64,000 nucleotides of DNA from Brassica napus (Eukaryota > Streptophyta > Magnoliopsida > Brassicales > Brassicaceae), in NCBI RefSeq assembly GCF_020379485.1, contig NC_063437.1, positions 13,355,726 to 13,419,725 of the forward strand. Direction: 5' to 3'. A program made the position numbers and the translations under genes. Each line of letters starts with the position of its first letter. Positions within the stretch are counted from its first letter, which is position 1. Under the pieces are notes generated by a model. That model saw only the letters and a program-made list of their open reading frames with translations. It had not been told where the DNA came from and searched no databases. Of this stretch, positions 48,969-61,339 are shown one piece after another.

Positions 48969-50733
48969 ATGAGGAATGTGATGATTCATCATCGAGTCTT
49001 CTTCTGCTGCACAAAGCCGCTCTCTATCCTCCCCTCTCTCTCTCCTCCCCACCTCCGTCTCTCATACTCAGCCGCCGCCGCAGCAGCTTCATCTCCGAAT
49101 CGAGCGATTCACTGCATGGCCAACGATTCCCCACTCTCTCAACCGTTAACCGGCGGAGATGGTTCCGTCTCCGTCCCTCCTCCTTCTCCGGCTTCATCCG
49201 CCATCGATTTCCTCTCCCTGTGCTCTCGCCTCAAGGTAATGCAACCTCAGCCTTCGAATGATCTGCCTATTGTTGTGGTCTCAGTGATTTCAACCATTTA
49301 ATCTCATTCACGGAATGATTTCAATAATCAATGTGTAGATTAGATGATCATGCATGCTTATGTGGGATAGTTTTATACGCATCGATGTATAGTTTGATGA
49401 CTGTTGGTGTTCTTGTTCATAGATTGTTGATAAGATCATGCCTTGTTCATATCTTTGATGAATCTTGTGGAGATATCTCTTGGCTGCATGCTTTTGATGT
49501 TCTTGTTGATATATGTGGATGTTTGTTTTGTAATATATGATGGATGTGTGTGGAGATAGCTTGAAATGCTTCATGAATGGATGCTTATTTTTGATGTTTC
49601 TTGTTGATGGATTTGTATTGGAATCTTACAATTTGTTTGGGAAATGAAATGATCTCAAGCTATGTAGTTGCTTTGATGTTCTTTGGTTACTCAAGTTCTT
49701 AAATATATGAAGTTTTTTTTGTTGCTGAGTGGGTTTTTGGTTTCCTGCTTCATCGATAGGATTGTATGATATTATGGTATTGACTTGAAGTATGTTTTTT
49801 TTTTAAATAGACAACTCCAAGAGCTGGATGGGGTAAAAGAGATGTTAAAAATCCAGAATCAATAGCGGATCACATGTATCGGATGGGTCTTATGGCGCTT
49901 ATCTCTTCTGATATTCCCGGTGTTAACAGAGATGAGTAAGGTTTCTTTGTTGCTTCTTCATCTTCAAGTTTCAGTTTCTTGTGGAGAAAACTACACATTT
50001 GAACTTTCCATGCTTTCTTTCAGATGCATTAAAATGGCAATTGTTCACGACATTGCAGAAGGTTAGTACTTTCACTTATAGATGTAATCACCGTTTCTGT
50101 CAGTCACAAGATATCAAATTTGATCATTTGTTGTTGAGCAGCCATTGTAGGAGACATTACACCTTCTTGTGGGATCCCAAAAGAAGAGAAAAATCGAAGA
50201 GAAAGCGAAGCACTCGAACACATGTGCAAACTCTTGGGTGGAGGAGAAAGAGGTTGGTTCTCTTCTCTCAGCCTGAAACTACATTTATTTATTTTCGATG
50301 ATCTTGTGCTCGTTCTGACTTCTAAAAATTGTATATACAGCTGAAGAAATCGCTGAGCTGTGGAGAGAATATGAAGCAAACACATCACCCGAAGCCAAAG
50401 TTGTTAAAGATTTCGATAAGCTTGAGTTGATACTACAAGCTTTGGAATATGAACAAGGTAATGACTTCAAGAACAAAATGATTCCTCATTTGACAATGTG
50501 GAGAAACTAAAACTCTATTTTTCTCTGCTTGTTTTGTGCAGAGCAAGGTAAAGATCTAGAAGAGTTTTTCGAATCAACCGCAGGTACGCTCTGTTGTCCA
50601 TAAACATAATCAAGAGTATATATATGGTTGGAGGCTCTAAAGTTGTTGATGTTTTGATACAGGGAAGTTCCAGACAGATATAGGCAAAGCTTGGGCGTTG
50701 TATATTGCTTCAAGAAGAAGAAAGCAACAATAG
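48969..50733 (+). CDS. HD-domain phosphohydrolase (HDDC2/YfbR-like 5'-deoxynucleotidase), 7 exons
   Basis: Exons are 48969-49235, 49811-49935, 50024-50061, 50142-50252, 50341-50457, 50542-50583 and 50663-50733: 256 residues, all GT-AG, frame kept. Metal-binding HD signature: H110 (IADHMYRM), H139-D140 ([15 protein letters not shown]) and Asp in KDFDK (203-207). The family removes phosphate from deoxynucleoside 5'-monophosphates. The Ser-rich N-terminus of about 60 residues with few acidic residues could be an organelle targeting peptide (a second Met lies at the start of MANDSP). The first ATG of the frame was chosen; a longer frame would need TTG. From memory it matches At2g23820. Its neighbour is also a nucleotidase-type enzyme. 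Confidence 0.92.
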
Positions 50734-51205
50734 TTAGTTAGTTAGTTCTCACTTCACTTGAGCTAAATACTATCTTCCTTCCAACTTTAAATTGTTTCAA
50801 GATGTTAAATGTGGATCTACAACATAAGGGGCATCACACTCTTTGAAGGAGAAATCCGGATAAGTCATGTTCAGATCAATCAGACTTCCTCAGAGAAACC
50901 AAACAAACTTAGAACTGAACATATCTAAATTTTGATCTAGTATAGTGTCGATTATACGTCTCGAGTCGAGGTGGACAAATAAACTGAACCAATTCTGAAC
51001 TGATGCAATTAACTGGGTCCACAATGAAGAGAATAAAGCCCATAAAGCCCAATGCTACTTTCATCGGAAAAAGTTAAAACCCTAACCGCCATTATCTACG
51101 TTGCCACATCATGATGACGTCATCATCTTCTTCTTCTCAAAACCACTCCATAACGAGAGGAAAAAAAGGAAAGAGAGACACATCCTTCGATGCAAAAGCT
51201 GACTT

Positions 51206-53947
51206 ATGACATCATCTCGCCGTCTTCTACTCCCTCTCGGTGCATCGCTCACTGTAAAACTCTCTCTCTCTCTTCCGAATACTCATCATTTCTATTTTCA
51301 CTAACCAATTGATGACAATCGAGTCTCGTTGTCGTCGTCGGTGCAGAGAGGAAGATTCTCTTCCTATCATCAAATCCGAAACGGTGAGTTCTTTTTCTAA
51401 ATCTCTCGATCGTCTGTGAATTAAAGATCGTTCGAAATCTCAGGGTTTGGTTTGCGAGGACTCGCTACCATCACTTCAACGGAGCCAACGCTAGCGAATC
51501 TAGCTGAGAAATGCGCCGGTGCGATTCCGGAATGTTCGTCAGCAGACGACGACGACATCTCCAAGATCCGTCACGAGTTCGAGCTGGCGAAGCAGAGGTT
51601 CATCAACATCCCTGAAGCGCTAAGCAGCATGCCTAAGATGAATCCTCAAGGTTTGTCATTCACTTAAAGCAACGTTTGTGTTGATTCTCAAGATTGATAT
51701 TGGTTTATTTCATACTTGGTAGGGATCTATGTTAACAAGAATCTCAGATTGTATAACATACAAGTCTACGGATTCGACTATGACTACACTTTGGCGCATT
51801 ACTCCTCTGACTTGCAGAGTTTGATCTATGATCTTGCCAAGCAGCACATGGTCAATGAGGTAATCTTATATAACCTTTTCTTATAGAGACTCGAGTAATT
51901 GAAATCTTGAATCTTTGCAGTTTAGATACCCTGAGAGTTGTATGAAGTTTAAGTATGATCCTACTTTCCCCATCCGAGGACTCTACTACGATAAACAGAA
52001 AGGGTGTCTCATGAAACTGGACTTCTTTGGTTCCATCGAGCCAGATGGTTGTTACTTTGGTCGTCGTAAGGTATTGATTGCTCTTTTCCTTTTTTGAAAT
52101 GGGGTGATAAGGATTTGATCCCTCTACTTTGTGCAGCTTAGTAGGAAGGAGCTAGAGAATATGTATGGAACTCGACACATGGGTCGTGAGCAGGCGAGAG
52201 TTTTGGTGGGATTGATGGACTTCTTCTGTTTCAGCGAGGTTAGTTTCCAATATCAATAAGATAAGGTCATCTCTGATTTGCATGATTCCAAAATTTGTTC
52301 TTTTTTTCAGGCGTGTCTTATTGCAGACATGGTCCAGTACTTTGTAGACGCCAAGCTTGAGTTTGATGCCTCTTACATTTACAATGATGTAAATCGCGCT
52401 ATTCAGCATGTTCATAGAAGTGGTTTGGTCCATAGAGGAATCCTTGCTGATCCTACCAGATACTTGCTTAAAAACGTTAGTGCAAAACTTTTCAGTTAGA
52501 TTACAATTACTCTGATTGATATTTTCTGAACGTCAAGTTACTTTTCAGGGTCAGCTACTACGTTTCCTGAGAAGCCTTAAAGATAAAGGGAAGAAGCTTT
52601 TTTTGATGACCAACTCTCCCTACCATTTTGTCGATGGTGGAATGCGCTATCTGATGGAGGTGATTCACATTATTGAATAGCCTTTCAAATGTTTTTTTTC
52701 CTTGAAAGTGAATCATAATCTTTATATATGTGTCTGCTTGTTTTTCATTAGGAATCTTTTGGCCTCAGAGACTCATGGCGGGATCTTTTCGATGTTGTGA
52801 TTGCTAAAGCAAATAAACCAGAATTTTACACATCTGAGCACCCTTTCCGGTTTGTGTTATTCACTCCTGAATTCTTCCTCACAGAAAACTAAGATATATT
52901 ATGAAACTACACTTATGCTATGTTCTTGTTGGTATAAGAACTTGTATGTAATGCCCTTGTAGTTGCTATGATGAGGGGAGGGATACGTTGGCGTTTACAA
53001 AAGTGGATTCATTTCACCCAGATAAAATATACTACCATGGTTGCCTTAAATCGTTCCTTCAAATCACAAAGTGGCGTGGCCCCGAGGTAGGCTCTACACC
53101 AAGGTGATATTATTCCAATTGTAAGCATCTGAATGCGTACAACATGTTTTCTTCGTAGGTTATTTATTTTGGAGATCACTTATTTAGTGACTTGAGAGGG
53201 CCTTCAAAGGCTGGTTGGCGAACTGTTGCCATAATTCACGAGCTTGAGGTTAGTTGGCCATACGTGATAATAGCGTTTAGCTTATTGTATTCTCTAAATA
53301 ATCTCAACATTGAACTCTCTCTCTTGTTGGATCAGCGAGAGATACAGATACAAAATGAAGATAGCTACCGGTTTGAGCAGGTATATCCACAGCTTCCTCT
53401 TCTTCTTCTTTGTTGTCTTTCAAAGAATAGCTTTCTGGTTGTTGGACATGTCTATTGGTTATCCTATTTACAAGACAATTTCTTCTGCTTAAATTCAGGC
53501 AAAATTCAATATTATCCAAGAACTGCTCGGTAAATTTCATGCGACTGTATCAAACAATCAGAGAAGTGGGACATGCCAATCTCTCTTAGATGAGCTGAAC
53601 ATGGAGAGACAGAAAGCACGAGAGGCAATGAAACAAATGTTCAACAGATCGTTCGGAGCTACGTTTGTGACAGACACTGGTCAAGAATCAGCGTTCTCTT
53701 ATCACATCCACCAGTACGCAGACGTTTACACCAGCAAGCCTGAGAACTTTATGTTCTACAAGCCCGAAGCTTGGCTTCACGTGCCTTACGATATCAAGAT
53801 CATGCCACATCATGTCAAGGTACGGAAAGCCAGAGCCTCATTTTTGAGTTGTTATTGATGGATTCTACTTGCCAGCTTTGGTATTAAGGAGCTTAACCGA
53901 AACCAAACTGATTCTTTCAGGTGGCTTCAAGCCTTTTCAAAACCTGA
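51206..53947 (+). CDS. HAD-superfamily IG-type 5'-nucleotidase, 14 exons
   Basis: Exons are 51206-51253, 51347-51383, 51444-51650, 51723-51859, 51921-52070, 52137-52238, 52311-52475, 52549-52659, 52752-52849, 52963-53086, 53159-53248, 53336-53380, 53499-53819 and 53921-53947: 1662 bases, 553 residues, all GT-AG. HAD motif I FDYDYT at 115-120 (nucleophile D116, acid D118), motif II Thr/Ser in LMTNSP (301-306), motif III Lys about 338 (VVIAKANKP), motif IV GDHLFSD at 398-404. This is the purine 5'-nucleotidase (NT5C2/NT5DC) type. The N-terminus MTSSRRLLLPLG looks like a mitochondrial presequence. From memory it matches At2g23890. The ATG is the only in-frame start before the presequence. Confidence 0.93.
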
Positions 53948-55768
53948 GAATAGGTTTCAATCCTTGTAAGACGAGATGCAGATCGATGAAGAATCGATTA
54001 AGAAAGAAACTTTTAGGTTTTCCAAGTGGCAGAGGACACAGCAAGAAGGTTGCTAATTAGATCTCAGATTCCTGTTCCTCCTGCCTTTGCTTATGATTCT
54101 TTTGTGTCAAATGAATATTAGATCACTCGTTTGCATAACTTAAAGGTGGCTAACACTTGAAAATAAAGAAAGCTATGAAAATGCTGAATCTATTCTTGAT
54201 TTTTTCTATTTCTGATGATTTTTTTGGTGAAATGTTAAATTGATAATAAAATATGATGAGATTATGTATAGAAAAATCATATGAATTTAGATCATAGAAA
54301 ACAAATTGAAATCCTCGTAGCCCGAGTCTGATGACAACAAAACCAGCTTGCCATCCAAATGATAATAGTAGGGACAAGCAAAGAACAACTGACCTCTGCT
54401 TTCAATCGGTTCTCCACAGAATAGGCAAGCATATGTTAAACCCAACTTGGTATTCGAGAACATGTTGCAAATCTGTCCCGAACAGCCAGCCAAGCTATAA
54501 AAGCAAAGGGAGGTACACCTTGAGCGCAATCCAAATAGCTTTACTCCACCTCCCTTCCTTTATGAACCCTCAGCTGCTCCCAAATTCTTGAGGAGGAGAA
54601 ACAGCTACAGTAGTCAACCAAATTGTTCAGTTTGATTGAGCAAACAAGACTACTAAAGAATAAATTTATTATTTCACATAAACATGTTTAAAAGCGAATG
54701 TTACTTGTATCTTTTGTTAGATTCTGTCGTATTTGAGAAAGGCTTTTGAACGACTGGTTTGTATGTGTCAATGCTGGCCAAGTTTGTTCAACTTTCTTCC
54801 TGATAATATCTGATAATGTATAGAGAAAAAATGGGGTTAGGAAACTTGTGATGCAAGCATATGCAAAGTAGAGAGGAGCTTAATGGTCTTATGGTAGCAA
54901 TACTGTTTTCAATTTTTACTATCAGATCTTATGCTTACCCTTGATCCTCAATAAAGGAGGAATTACATAGTTCTAAGAGTTTGTGATCTTACTATGAAAC
55001 CACTTCTGAGTCTTTTCAACGGTCGAGAGAGGAGAGAAATTTGCCGGTAATATTATAGAAGCAATACGAAATATTTGATTTTTATTCTTGGCTGAATATA
55101 ATACTATATTATATTTTTATATTTACAAAAATTTAAAATAGTCAAACATATTTTAATTTTTATCTACTATATATTATCTTAAATTAATAAATAAGAAAAT
55201 TAAAATTTTGTTAAAAATAATTCTGCCTTTTAAAGTGAAAGTCATACGGGGTGATTAGTTGAGTTTTATCTACCTACTTTAGTTTTATTTTTTTCTAAAT
55301 CATTAAACTTTACCAATCATATTTTAGCGTTATTTTTCAAAGTTAAAATCTATATCAATTACTTTACCAATCTAATATTTCTTATCAGTAACTTAATTTT
55401 TAATTTAAAAATAAATTACTTGATTAAGTTACACTATTATATTGTTTAGATATCAGTTGAGATATTCTGAAATACTGTTAGTACGGAATAATGATTTTAG
55501 TGAGTATCTTCAGATACTAGTTAATTGTAGATTTGTAGTCAACTATCTCCTTGATTTAGTTTAACAAAAAAAAAATCTATGATACTACCGTACATTTTTA
55601 TAGTTTGAGATTTTTTTTTCTTTTTTTTTTATAGTGTGACATTTTTTTTGCATACTTAGAACATCAGCACAATAGTGAGAGACTACTCGAATTTCTTAAC
55701 AATAAGTTTCAATATCTATTATTATAGATTAATGTGAAAATGACATTTGTTACCAAAGTGTCTCAAAC
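53948..55768. other. 3' flank and intergenic DNA
   Basis: 3' UTR of the nucleotidase gene, then AT-rich sequence. Short frames at 54287-54591 are not supported. No gene seen. Confidence 0.35.
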
Positions 55769-55985
55769 CAGTAGTGGAGCCACATTGGTTGGAGGGGGTC
55801 AGTTGACCCCTATGAAATCTATTGAATTTTAAGTTTAGGCTTATTATTGTTGTTATTCTTGTGGTGAGATGGTTGAAATCTCTCTTCTTGACCCCTATGA
55901 CTTGAGTTCAAATCTCATGCTTGTTTCTTTTCCTCTAATAAGTTAATTTTGACCCCCATAAAATCTATATCTAGCTCTGCCACTG
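55769..55985. mobile_element. hAT-type MITE with pol III-like boxes
   Basis: 217 bases with exact 8-base target duplications TCTCAAAC (55761-55768, 55986-55993). Ends are CAGTAGTGGAGCCAC and, inward from the right, CAGTGGCAGAGCTAG. Inside, an A-box-like TGGTGAGATGG and a B-box-like GAGTTCAAATC are spaced about 45 bases. Confidence 0.88.
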
Positions 55986-55993
55986 TCTCAAAC

Positions 55994-56799
55994 ATGTTTT
56001 TGAGTCTCTCAAATGAAAGACCCATCTCTCATATTTTATCATTGTGAAAATTCCCATAAAAAACAACCAATGCACATGCTTTTAATTAGTCTAGTCAAAC
56101 TTAATTTAGGATCAACAATTTCAAATACACCCTATTGTATTCGAATATATTCGAGTTTAAGATATTGTTTTTGTAAAATTGATGTTTTAGAATTTAATTA
56201 GTGCATCCCACTTTAAAACTAATTAAATTAGATCAAATATAAAATATAAACGATATAAATTTATTAAGAAACAAATTAAATAAAATTAATTAAAAACTGA
56301 AAGTATCAACTAAAATTATTAACTAAAAGTATAGTTTCTCTTAAAAATGTGAAAAAATCTTTTAAATTAATTGTTCAAATACATAAAGAAGATTAGAACA
56401 TCTTCTTCTAAAACGGGATATGTTGATCTTTAAGAAAACAAGAAAAGGATTGGTATATGATACTAGGCTCCTTTTTTTAGCTATGCCTATTTTGGGAGAT
56501 TAAATCAAGGTCAAGCATGGAAGTAGATATTTTATAATTTTTGTTTCATTCTCTATTTACTATTTTTTATCTTCTATAAATTACTTTGTTCTACGACAAA
56601 TCAGAAAATATCTAAAATAAATAAATAAAACAATAGTCAAATAAAATGGAGTTCTCTCTAAAACCTTCAGCTTTAAAGGTGATTGATCTATTCTCTTGAT
56701 TTATTCAATGCTATGTTAAACAACGTCATGCTTCTAAACTTGTTTTGTAGCGAGATCAAATTCGAGAGAGAATCTGACGTAATTTTCTTTTCCAAACAG
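55994..56799 (+). promoter_or_regulatory. Upstream region of the GH28 gene
   Basis: AT-rich, no gene. TATAAA at 56575-56580 is a possible TATA box; an intron or long leader before the ATG at 56800 cannot be excluded. Confidence 0.4.
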
Positions 56800-58553
56800 A
56801 TGACTCGGACAAGTTTTGTCATAGTAGTAGTTTTAGCAATATGCAGTTTTCAGATGATGGAATCATCTCCAGATTTAGCCAACAAGGTGAAGGCAAATAA
56901 TATTCAATATGACGCGATTAATTGTCGAAAACATAGCGCAATCATAACCGAATTTGGAGCCGTGGGTGATGGAAAAACATCAAACACAAAAGCGTTTAAG
57001 GAAGCCATTACCAAGCTTGCTCCTAAGGCGGCCGACGGTGGAGTGCAGCTCATTGTTCCACCAGGAAAATGGCTCACCGGAAGTTTCAACCTGACCAGCC
57101 ATTTTACTTTGTTCATTCAGAAAGATGCAACTATTCTTGCTTCTCAGGTATATGACTATGATTTCCATTCTAGAAAATATCATTATAATTTTGATAAAAA
57201 TTATGTCAGAAATTATTCATTTATAAGTTTTTTTTCCTTAGGATGAATCTGAATATCCAGTGGTTGCACCATTGCCATCCTATGGACAAGGAAGAGATGC
57301 AGCTGGGCCAACATTCGCTAGTTTAATCTCTGGCACAAACCTAACTGATGTTGTTATCACCGGTAAGGATAATTAAAAAAAATGTCCCAAAGAATCATTG
57401 TTTAACATCTTAAATAACGTGTGTTGTTTAATATTTGTTTGGTAAGGTAACAACGGAACAATCAACGGACAAGGAAAATACTGGTGGGTGAAGTATCGAA
57501 GTGGTGGATTTAAGAATATCACGAGACCTTACACACTCGAACTCGTGTTCTCTAAAGACGTTCAGATCTCGAACATCACAATCGTCGATTCGCCTGCATG
57601 GAATATTCATCCAGTGTATTGCACTAACGTCATCGTTAAAGGCGTTACCATTCTCGCTCCTATCGATTCTCCTAACACCGATGGAATCAACCCTGGTATG
57701 TCCATATCCCACGTCGCATGGCAATATCAAAGTTTTTATCAATAGTTATAATTGTTTGCGTTTCTATATAATAATATTTTAGTATAGTTTTTATTTGTTT
57801 TCATACTCTTTATTTAGTTAAAAAAAGCATACTCTTTATTTTATTTTTGATTGTACTCTCTTATCAGATTCATGCACCAACACATTGATCGAAGACTGTT
57901 TCGTAGTCTCCGGAGACGACTGTATCGCCGTCAAGAGCGGTTGGGATCAGTTCGGTATCAAAGTCGGAATGCCAACTCAGCAACTCTCTATCCGAAGGCT
58001 CACATGCATATCTCCCGACAGTGCTGGAATAGCACTCGGAAGTGAAATGTCCGGTGGAATCAAAGACGTTAGGATGGAAGACATAACGTTGCTTCAGACA
58101 CAATCCGCTATCCGAATTAAAACAGCTGTTGGTCGTGGAGGTTACGTTAAAGATATCTTTGCTCGAAGGTTCACAATGAAGACAATGAAATACGTTTTCT
58201 GGATGAGTGGTGCTTATAACCAACACCCTGCTTCGGGTTTTGACCCCAAGGCTATGCCCGAGATTACGAATATTAATTACCGTGACATGACCGCCGATAA
58301 CGTTACGCAGCCCGCTAGGCTCGATGGGTTCACCAACGATCCTTTCACCAAGATATGTATGTCGAATATAAACATTGTTTTGGCTGCTGAGCCCAAGAAG
58401 TTGCTGTGGAATTGTACGGCCATCTCCGGAGTTTCGAGCAAGGTGACGCCAAAACCGTGTAGCTTGTTGCCGGAGAATGCTCCCGTCGACTGTGCTTTTC
58501 CGGTTGATAAGATTCCTATTGAATCTGTTGTCTTGAACAAATGCTCTGCTTAG
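56800..58553 (+). CDS. GH28 polygalacturonase-like secreted protein, 4 exons
   Basis: Exons are 56800-57147, 57242-57362, 57447-57695 and 57868-58553: 467 residues. Signal peptide MTRTSFVIVVVLAICSFQMM. A beta-helix fold is expected. Catalytic motifs are NTD at 233-235, DD at 256-257 (GDDC) and RIK at 322-324. The GHG motif of classic endo-polygalacturonases is replaced by SAGIALGSEMSGG (291-303), as in one plant GH28 clade whose substrate is less certain (exo-polygalacturonase or rhamnogalacturonan). It would act on cell wall pectin. Several N-glycosylation sites. An upstream frame reaching 56683 was not used because it would bury the signal peptide. From memory it matches At2g23900. Confidence 0.92.
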
Positions 58554-60085
58554 AGATTGTTGCGGAGATTATATAATTAATTTCATAATATAACTATGTT
58601 TTTACCAACCAAGAAATGGCCCAGCTGTTATTGTATTGTAATAAGCTGATGGGTTCATGCAATGGTTTTACTCTACTATACGAAGTTGTAAAAATAGCTT
58701 TGTGGAATTATTAAATTCCGTAATTAATCAATACATGATTATAAACATTTGAGAACATGTTCATCGTTTATTGACAGTTCCTCCAGTGTCACCGGTCTAT
58801 GTTTGTCTAGGATCGAATTCCTATGTGAGATATAAGAGGTGATCTAAACTGTTCACATGTATACTTTAATCACTCGATATTTTATACCGGAAACAAATCT
58901 TCAAGTATATGATTTTGATCTTTGCAACTCTTATATCAGAAATTAATATCTCTCCTATATAATGGCATTTCCAAATTCCAATGGTATACATCAAACTGAG
59001 AGAAAACAAACAAAGAAAAAAAAATCTCCAATAATACATCATTTTGAAGAGGAAATGAAAATATGAATAGTGTTACATTGTTTTTGAGGGAACACTAATC
59101 ACAAAACTCATTAATGTGGAACTTTTTTTATTTGCATAATTATCCCTAAAGTTTTGACAAAACTTATAATGATTAAAATTTAAAACCTAATTATAAATAA
59201 CAAGTTATTTAAAAAATTAATTTATAACTTATAATTCAATAATGCTATATATATAATAAACATATAATAAAAAAACAAACAATAACATTAAGAATACATA
59301 ACTATTAAAAAAAACACAAACAAGAACCATTTTTGACAAAAATTAGTACTGTTTAAATAGAACTCTACTATTTATTTTTTATGTGGTTATGTAAAATAAA
59401 TATTTATTTTAATAAAGTTAAAATAAAAAAATTTAAGACAAGTGAGTATAACCTAAGCTCTTATAAAATAAAGGATGTTATTAGAAATAAAAAAAAAATC
59501 AGAAATAAACATATTAATAATTGAGAGAGAAAATGAAAAAATACCATTGGAGAAACACTCAACTTCTTCGACCACTGTCTGTGACTCACTAAATCGAATC
59601 TAGAATGTCATCGTAAATCATCTTCCCACCACAATCGCTACCTACTTGGCTTGTGGCAACTATAACAATCTTGTCGTCAATGTTGGGTGTCAACTTCTAC
59701 TCCTACCTTTACCTTTTTTGCTTTATTGCTTCTTCTTCCTTTTTGTTTGTGTACTTTAGATATTATCTGCTTTTTATCGTATTCCCCTTACTCCCTAGTA
59801 TTTTTTTTTAACTGGCTTCTCCCTTAGTATTAACAATTCCTAATTTTTGGTTTAATGGTAATAACGGATTAAGCGGTGCGAGACAAGCGGTACAACTGCA
59901 ATGCGGGACAAGCGGTACAATTTCAGTGCGATTTTAACAATTATAAAAAGTATAAATATATGCTATATGTAAAGATTTTGGTTACTGTTAAGTTAACCGC
60001 GGTGTAGTGCGGGGTGGATTAAAACATTCGAAGACTTTATAATAAAGAATAGTCTTATATACTTTCTTCGAATATTGCAAATAAC
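58554..60085. other. 3' flank and intergenic DNA
   Basis: 3' UTR of the GH28 gene, then AT-rich DNA. A short GC-richer repeat of CAAGCGGTACAA occurs twice near 59885-59920. No gene seen. Confidence 0.35.
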
Positions 60086-60261
60086 TACAAAAAACATCTC
60101 CAACTCCATTGCAAAAAAAAACTGGAAAATAAAATAGAAAATACAGTCATGAACAAAAAAAAACATTACTCCATATATAGAATAATGCTTTTTTTGTTTG
60201 TTCATAATTGCATTTTCCACTCTATTTTACAGTTTTTTTACGGTGGGGTTAGAGATACTCT
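60086..60261. mobile_element. Foldback MITE fragment
   Basis: Diverged inverted arms: ACATCTCCAACTCCATT on the left and AGTATCTCTAACCCCA read inward from the right, with GAACAAA/TTTGTTC near the centre. Related in style to the MITE at 45912-46350. Borders approximate. Confidence 0.5.
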
Positions 60262-60648
60262 AACTCTGCTTTTGAATAAAATATTGACGTGAATTTGCTC
60301 TTATAATTTTTAATAAAATGATCATACTCAAAGTGAAAATTAAAATAAATGATATCAATAGTATTAAATATTTTGAAGTACGTGTAAAAATTATATAATA
60401 TTAATCAAACATAATTTTAATATCCAGTTAAAAATAATAATATCATTATTCCTTTTTGAGAAAGAAGAATAAAGTATTAATTAAGAGTATAAAATAAAAT
60501 GGCTGACAAAAAAATATTCCTTTTTACAGTTTTCATTCTAAATGTCTTATTTGTGTTTTTACTTTTTAGAAACCAACTGAAGACGAAAAAAAAAAAAAAA
60601 AAAAGAAACCAACTGATATGTGGGACTATGCTTTGTGCATTTATTTGC

Positions 60649-61330
60649 GACTTTTTCTTGGGTTCACCCCCTAGGGTGAACTTTTAGATTCACCAACCAA
60701 TAGAAAGTTATCATTTTAGATCTAGTATCTTTTAATTAAGGAAACAAAATAACTTGCCAAATTATATTATGCTTTTAAAATAAAAAATAAAAAATTAAAT
60801 AAATAAAAAATAACAATAGTTCTAAAAAAATATTATTTAAAAAAAATATTTGTTTTTAAGATTTAGAGTTTAGTGTTTAAGATTTATAATTTAGAATTTA
60901 TCCAAATGTTTAGTGTTTTTCCAAGGGTTTAGGGTTTACCTAAGGGTTTAGGATTTACCTAAGGGTTTAGGGTTTTTCCAAGGGTTTAGGGTTTAGGATT
61001 AGAGTTTAGGATTTAGTGTTTTGTTGACAACATGTTTAGTGTTTTTCCAAGGGTTTAGGGTTTAGGATTTGAGTTTAGGGTTTAGTATTAGAGTTTAGGG
61101 TTTAGTATTAGAGTTTAGGGTTTAGTGTTTTGTTGACAACATTATTATTTTTTTTAAATTCGTTTTTATATATTATTTTTATTTATTTTTAAATTTTATT
61201 TTGAAAAAATAATACAATTTATCAAGTTATTTGGTTTCCTTAATTAAAAGATACTATATTTAAAATAACAATTTTCTATTGGTTGGTGAACCTAAAGGTT
61301 CACCCTAGGGGGTGAACCCAAGAATAACTC
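60649..61330. mobile_element. Mutator-like MITE enclosing telomere-like repeats
   Basis: 682 bases with exact 9-base target duplications TTTATTTGC (60640-60648, 61331-61339). Inverted ends of about 110 bases begin GACTTTTTCTTGGGTTCACC and GAGTTATTCTTGGGTTCACC. No coding capacity. Confidence 0.88.
60860..61135. repeat. Degenerate TTTAGGG repeat array
   Basis: Many imperfect TTTAGGG/TTTAGGA/TTTAGTG units, plus two larger repeats ending TTTTGTTGACAACAT (near 61019 and 61127). The central part of the MITE at 60649-61330. Confidence 0.8.
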
Positions 61331-61339
61331 TTTATTTGC

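Noticed and set aside
55800..55985. tRNA gene
   Set aside because: Only A/B-box-like motifs are present. No cloverleaf can be drawn, and the segment has hAT ends and an 8-bp duplication.
56683..56799. Upstream extension of the polygalacturonase frame
   Set aside because: It would place about 40 residues before a good signal peptide.
60860..61135. True telomere or chromosome end
   Set aside because: The TTTAGGG units are degenerate and enclosed by transposon ends, with unrelated sequence on both sides.
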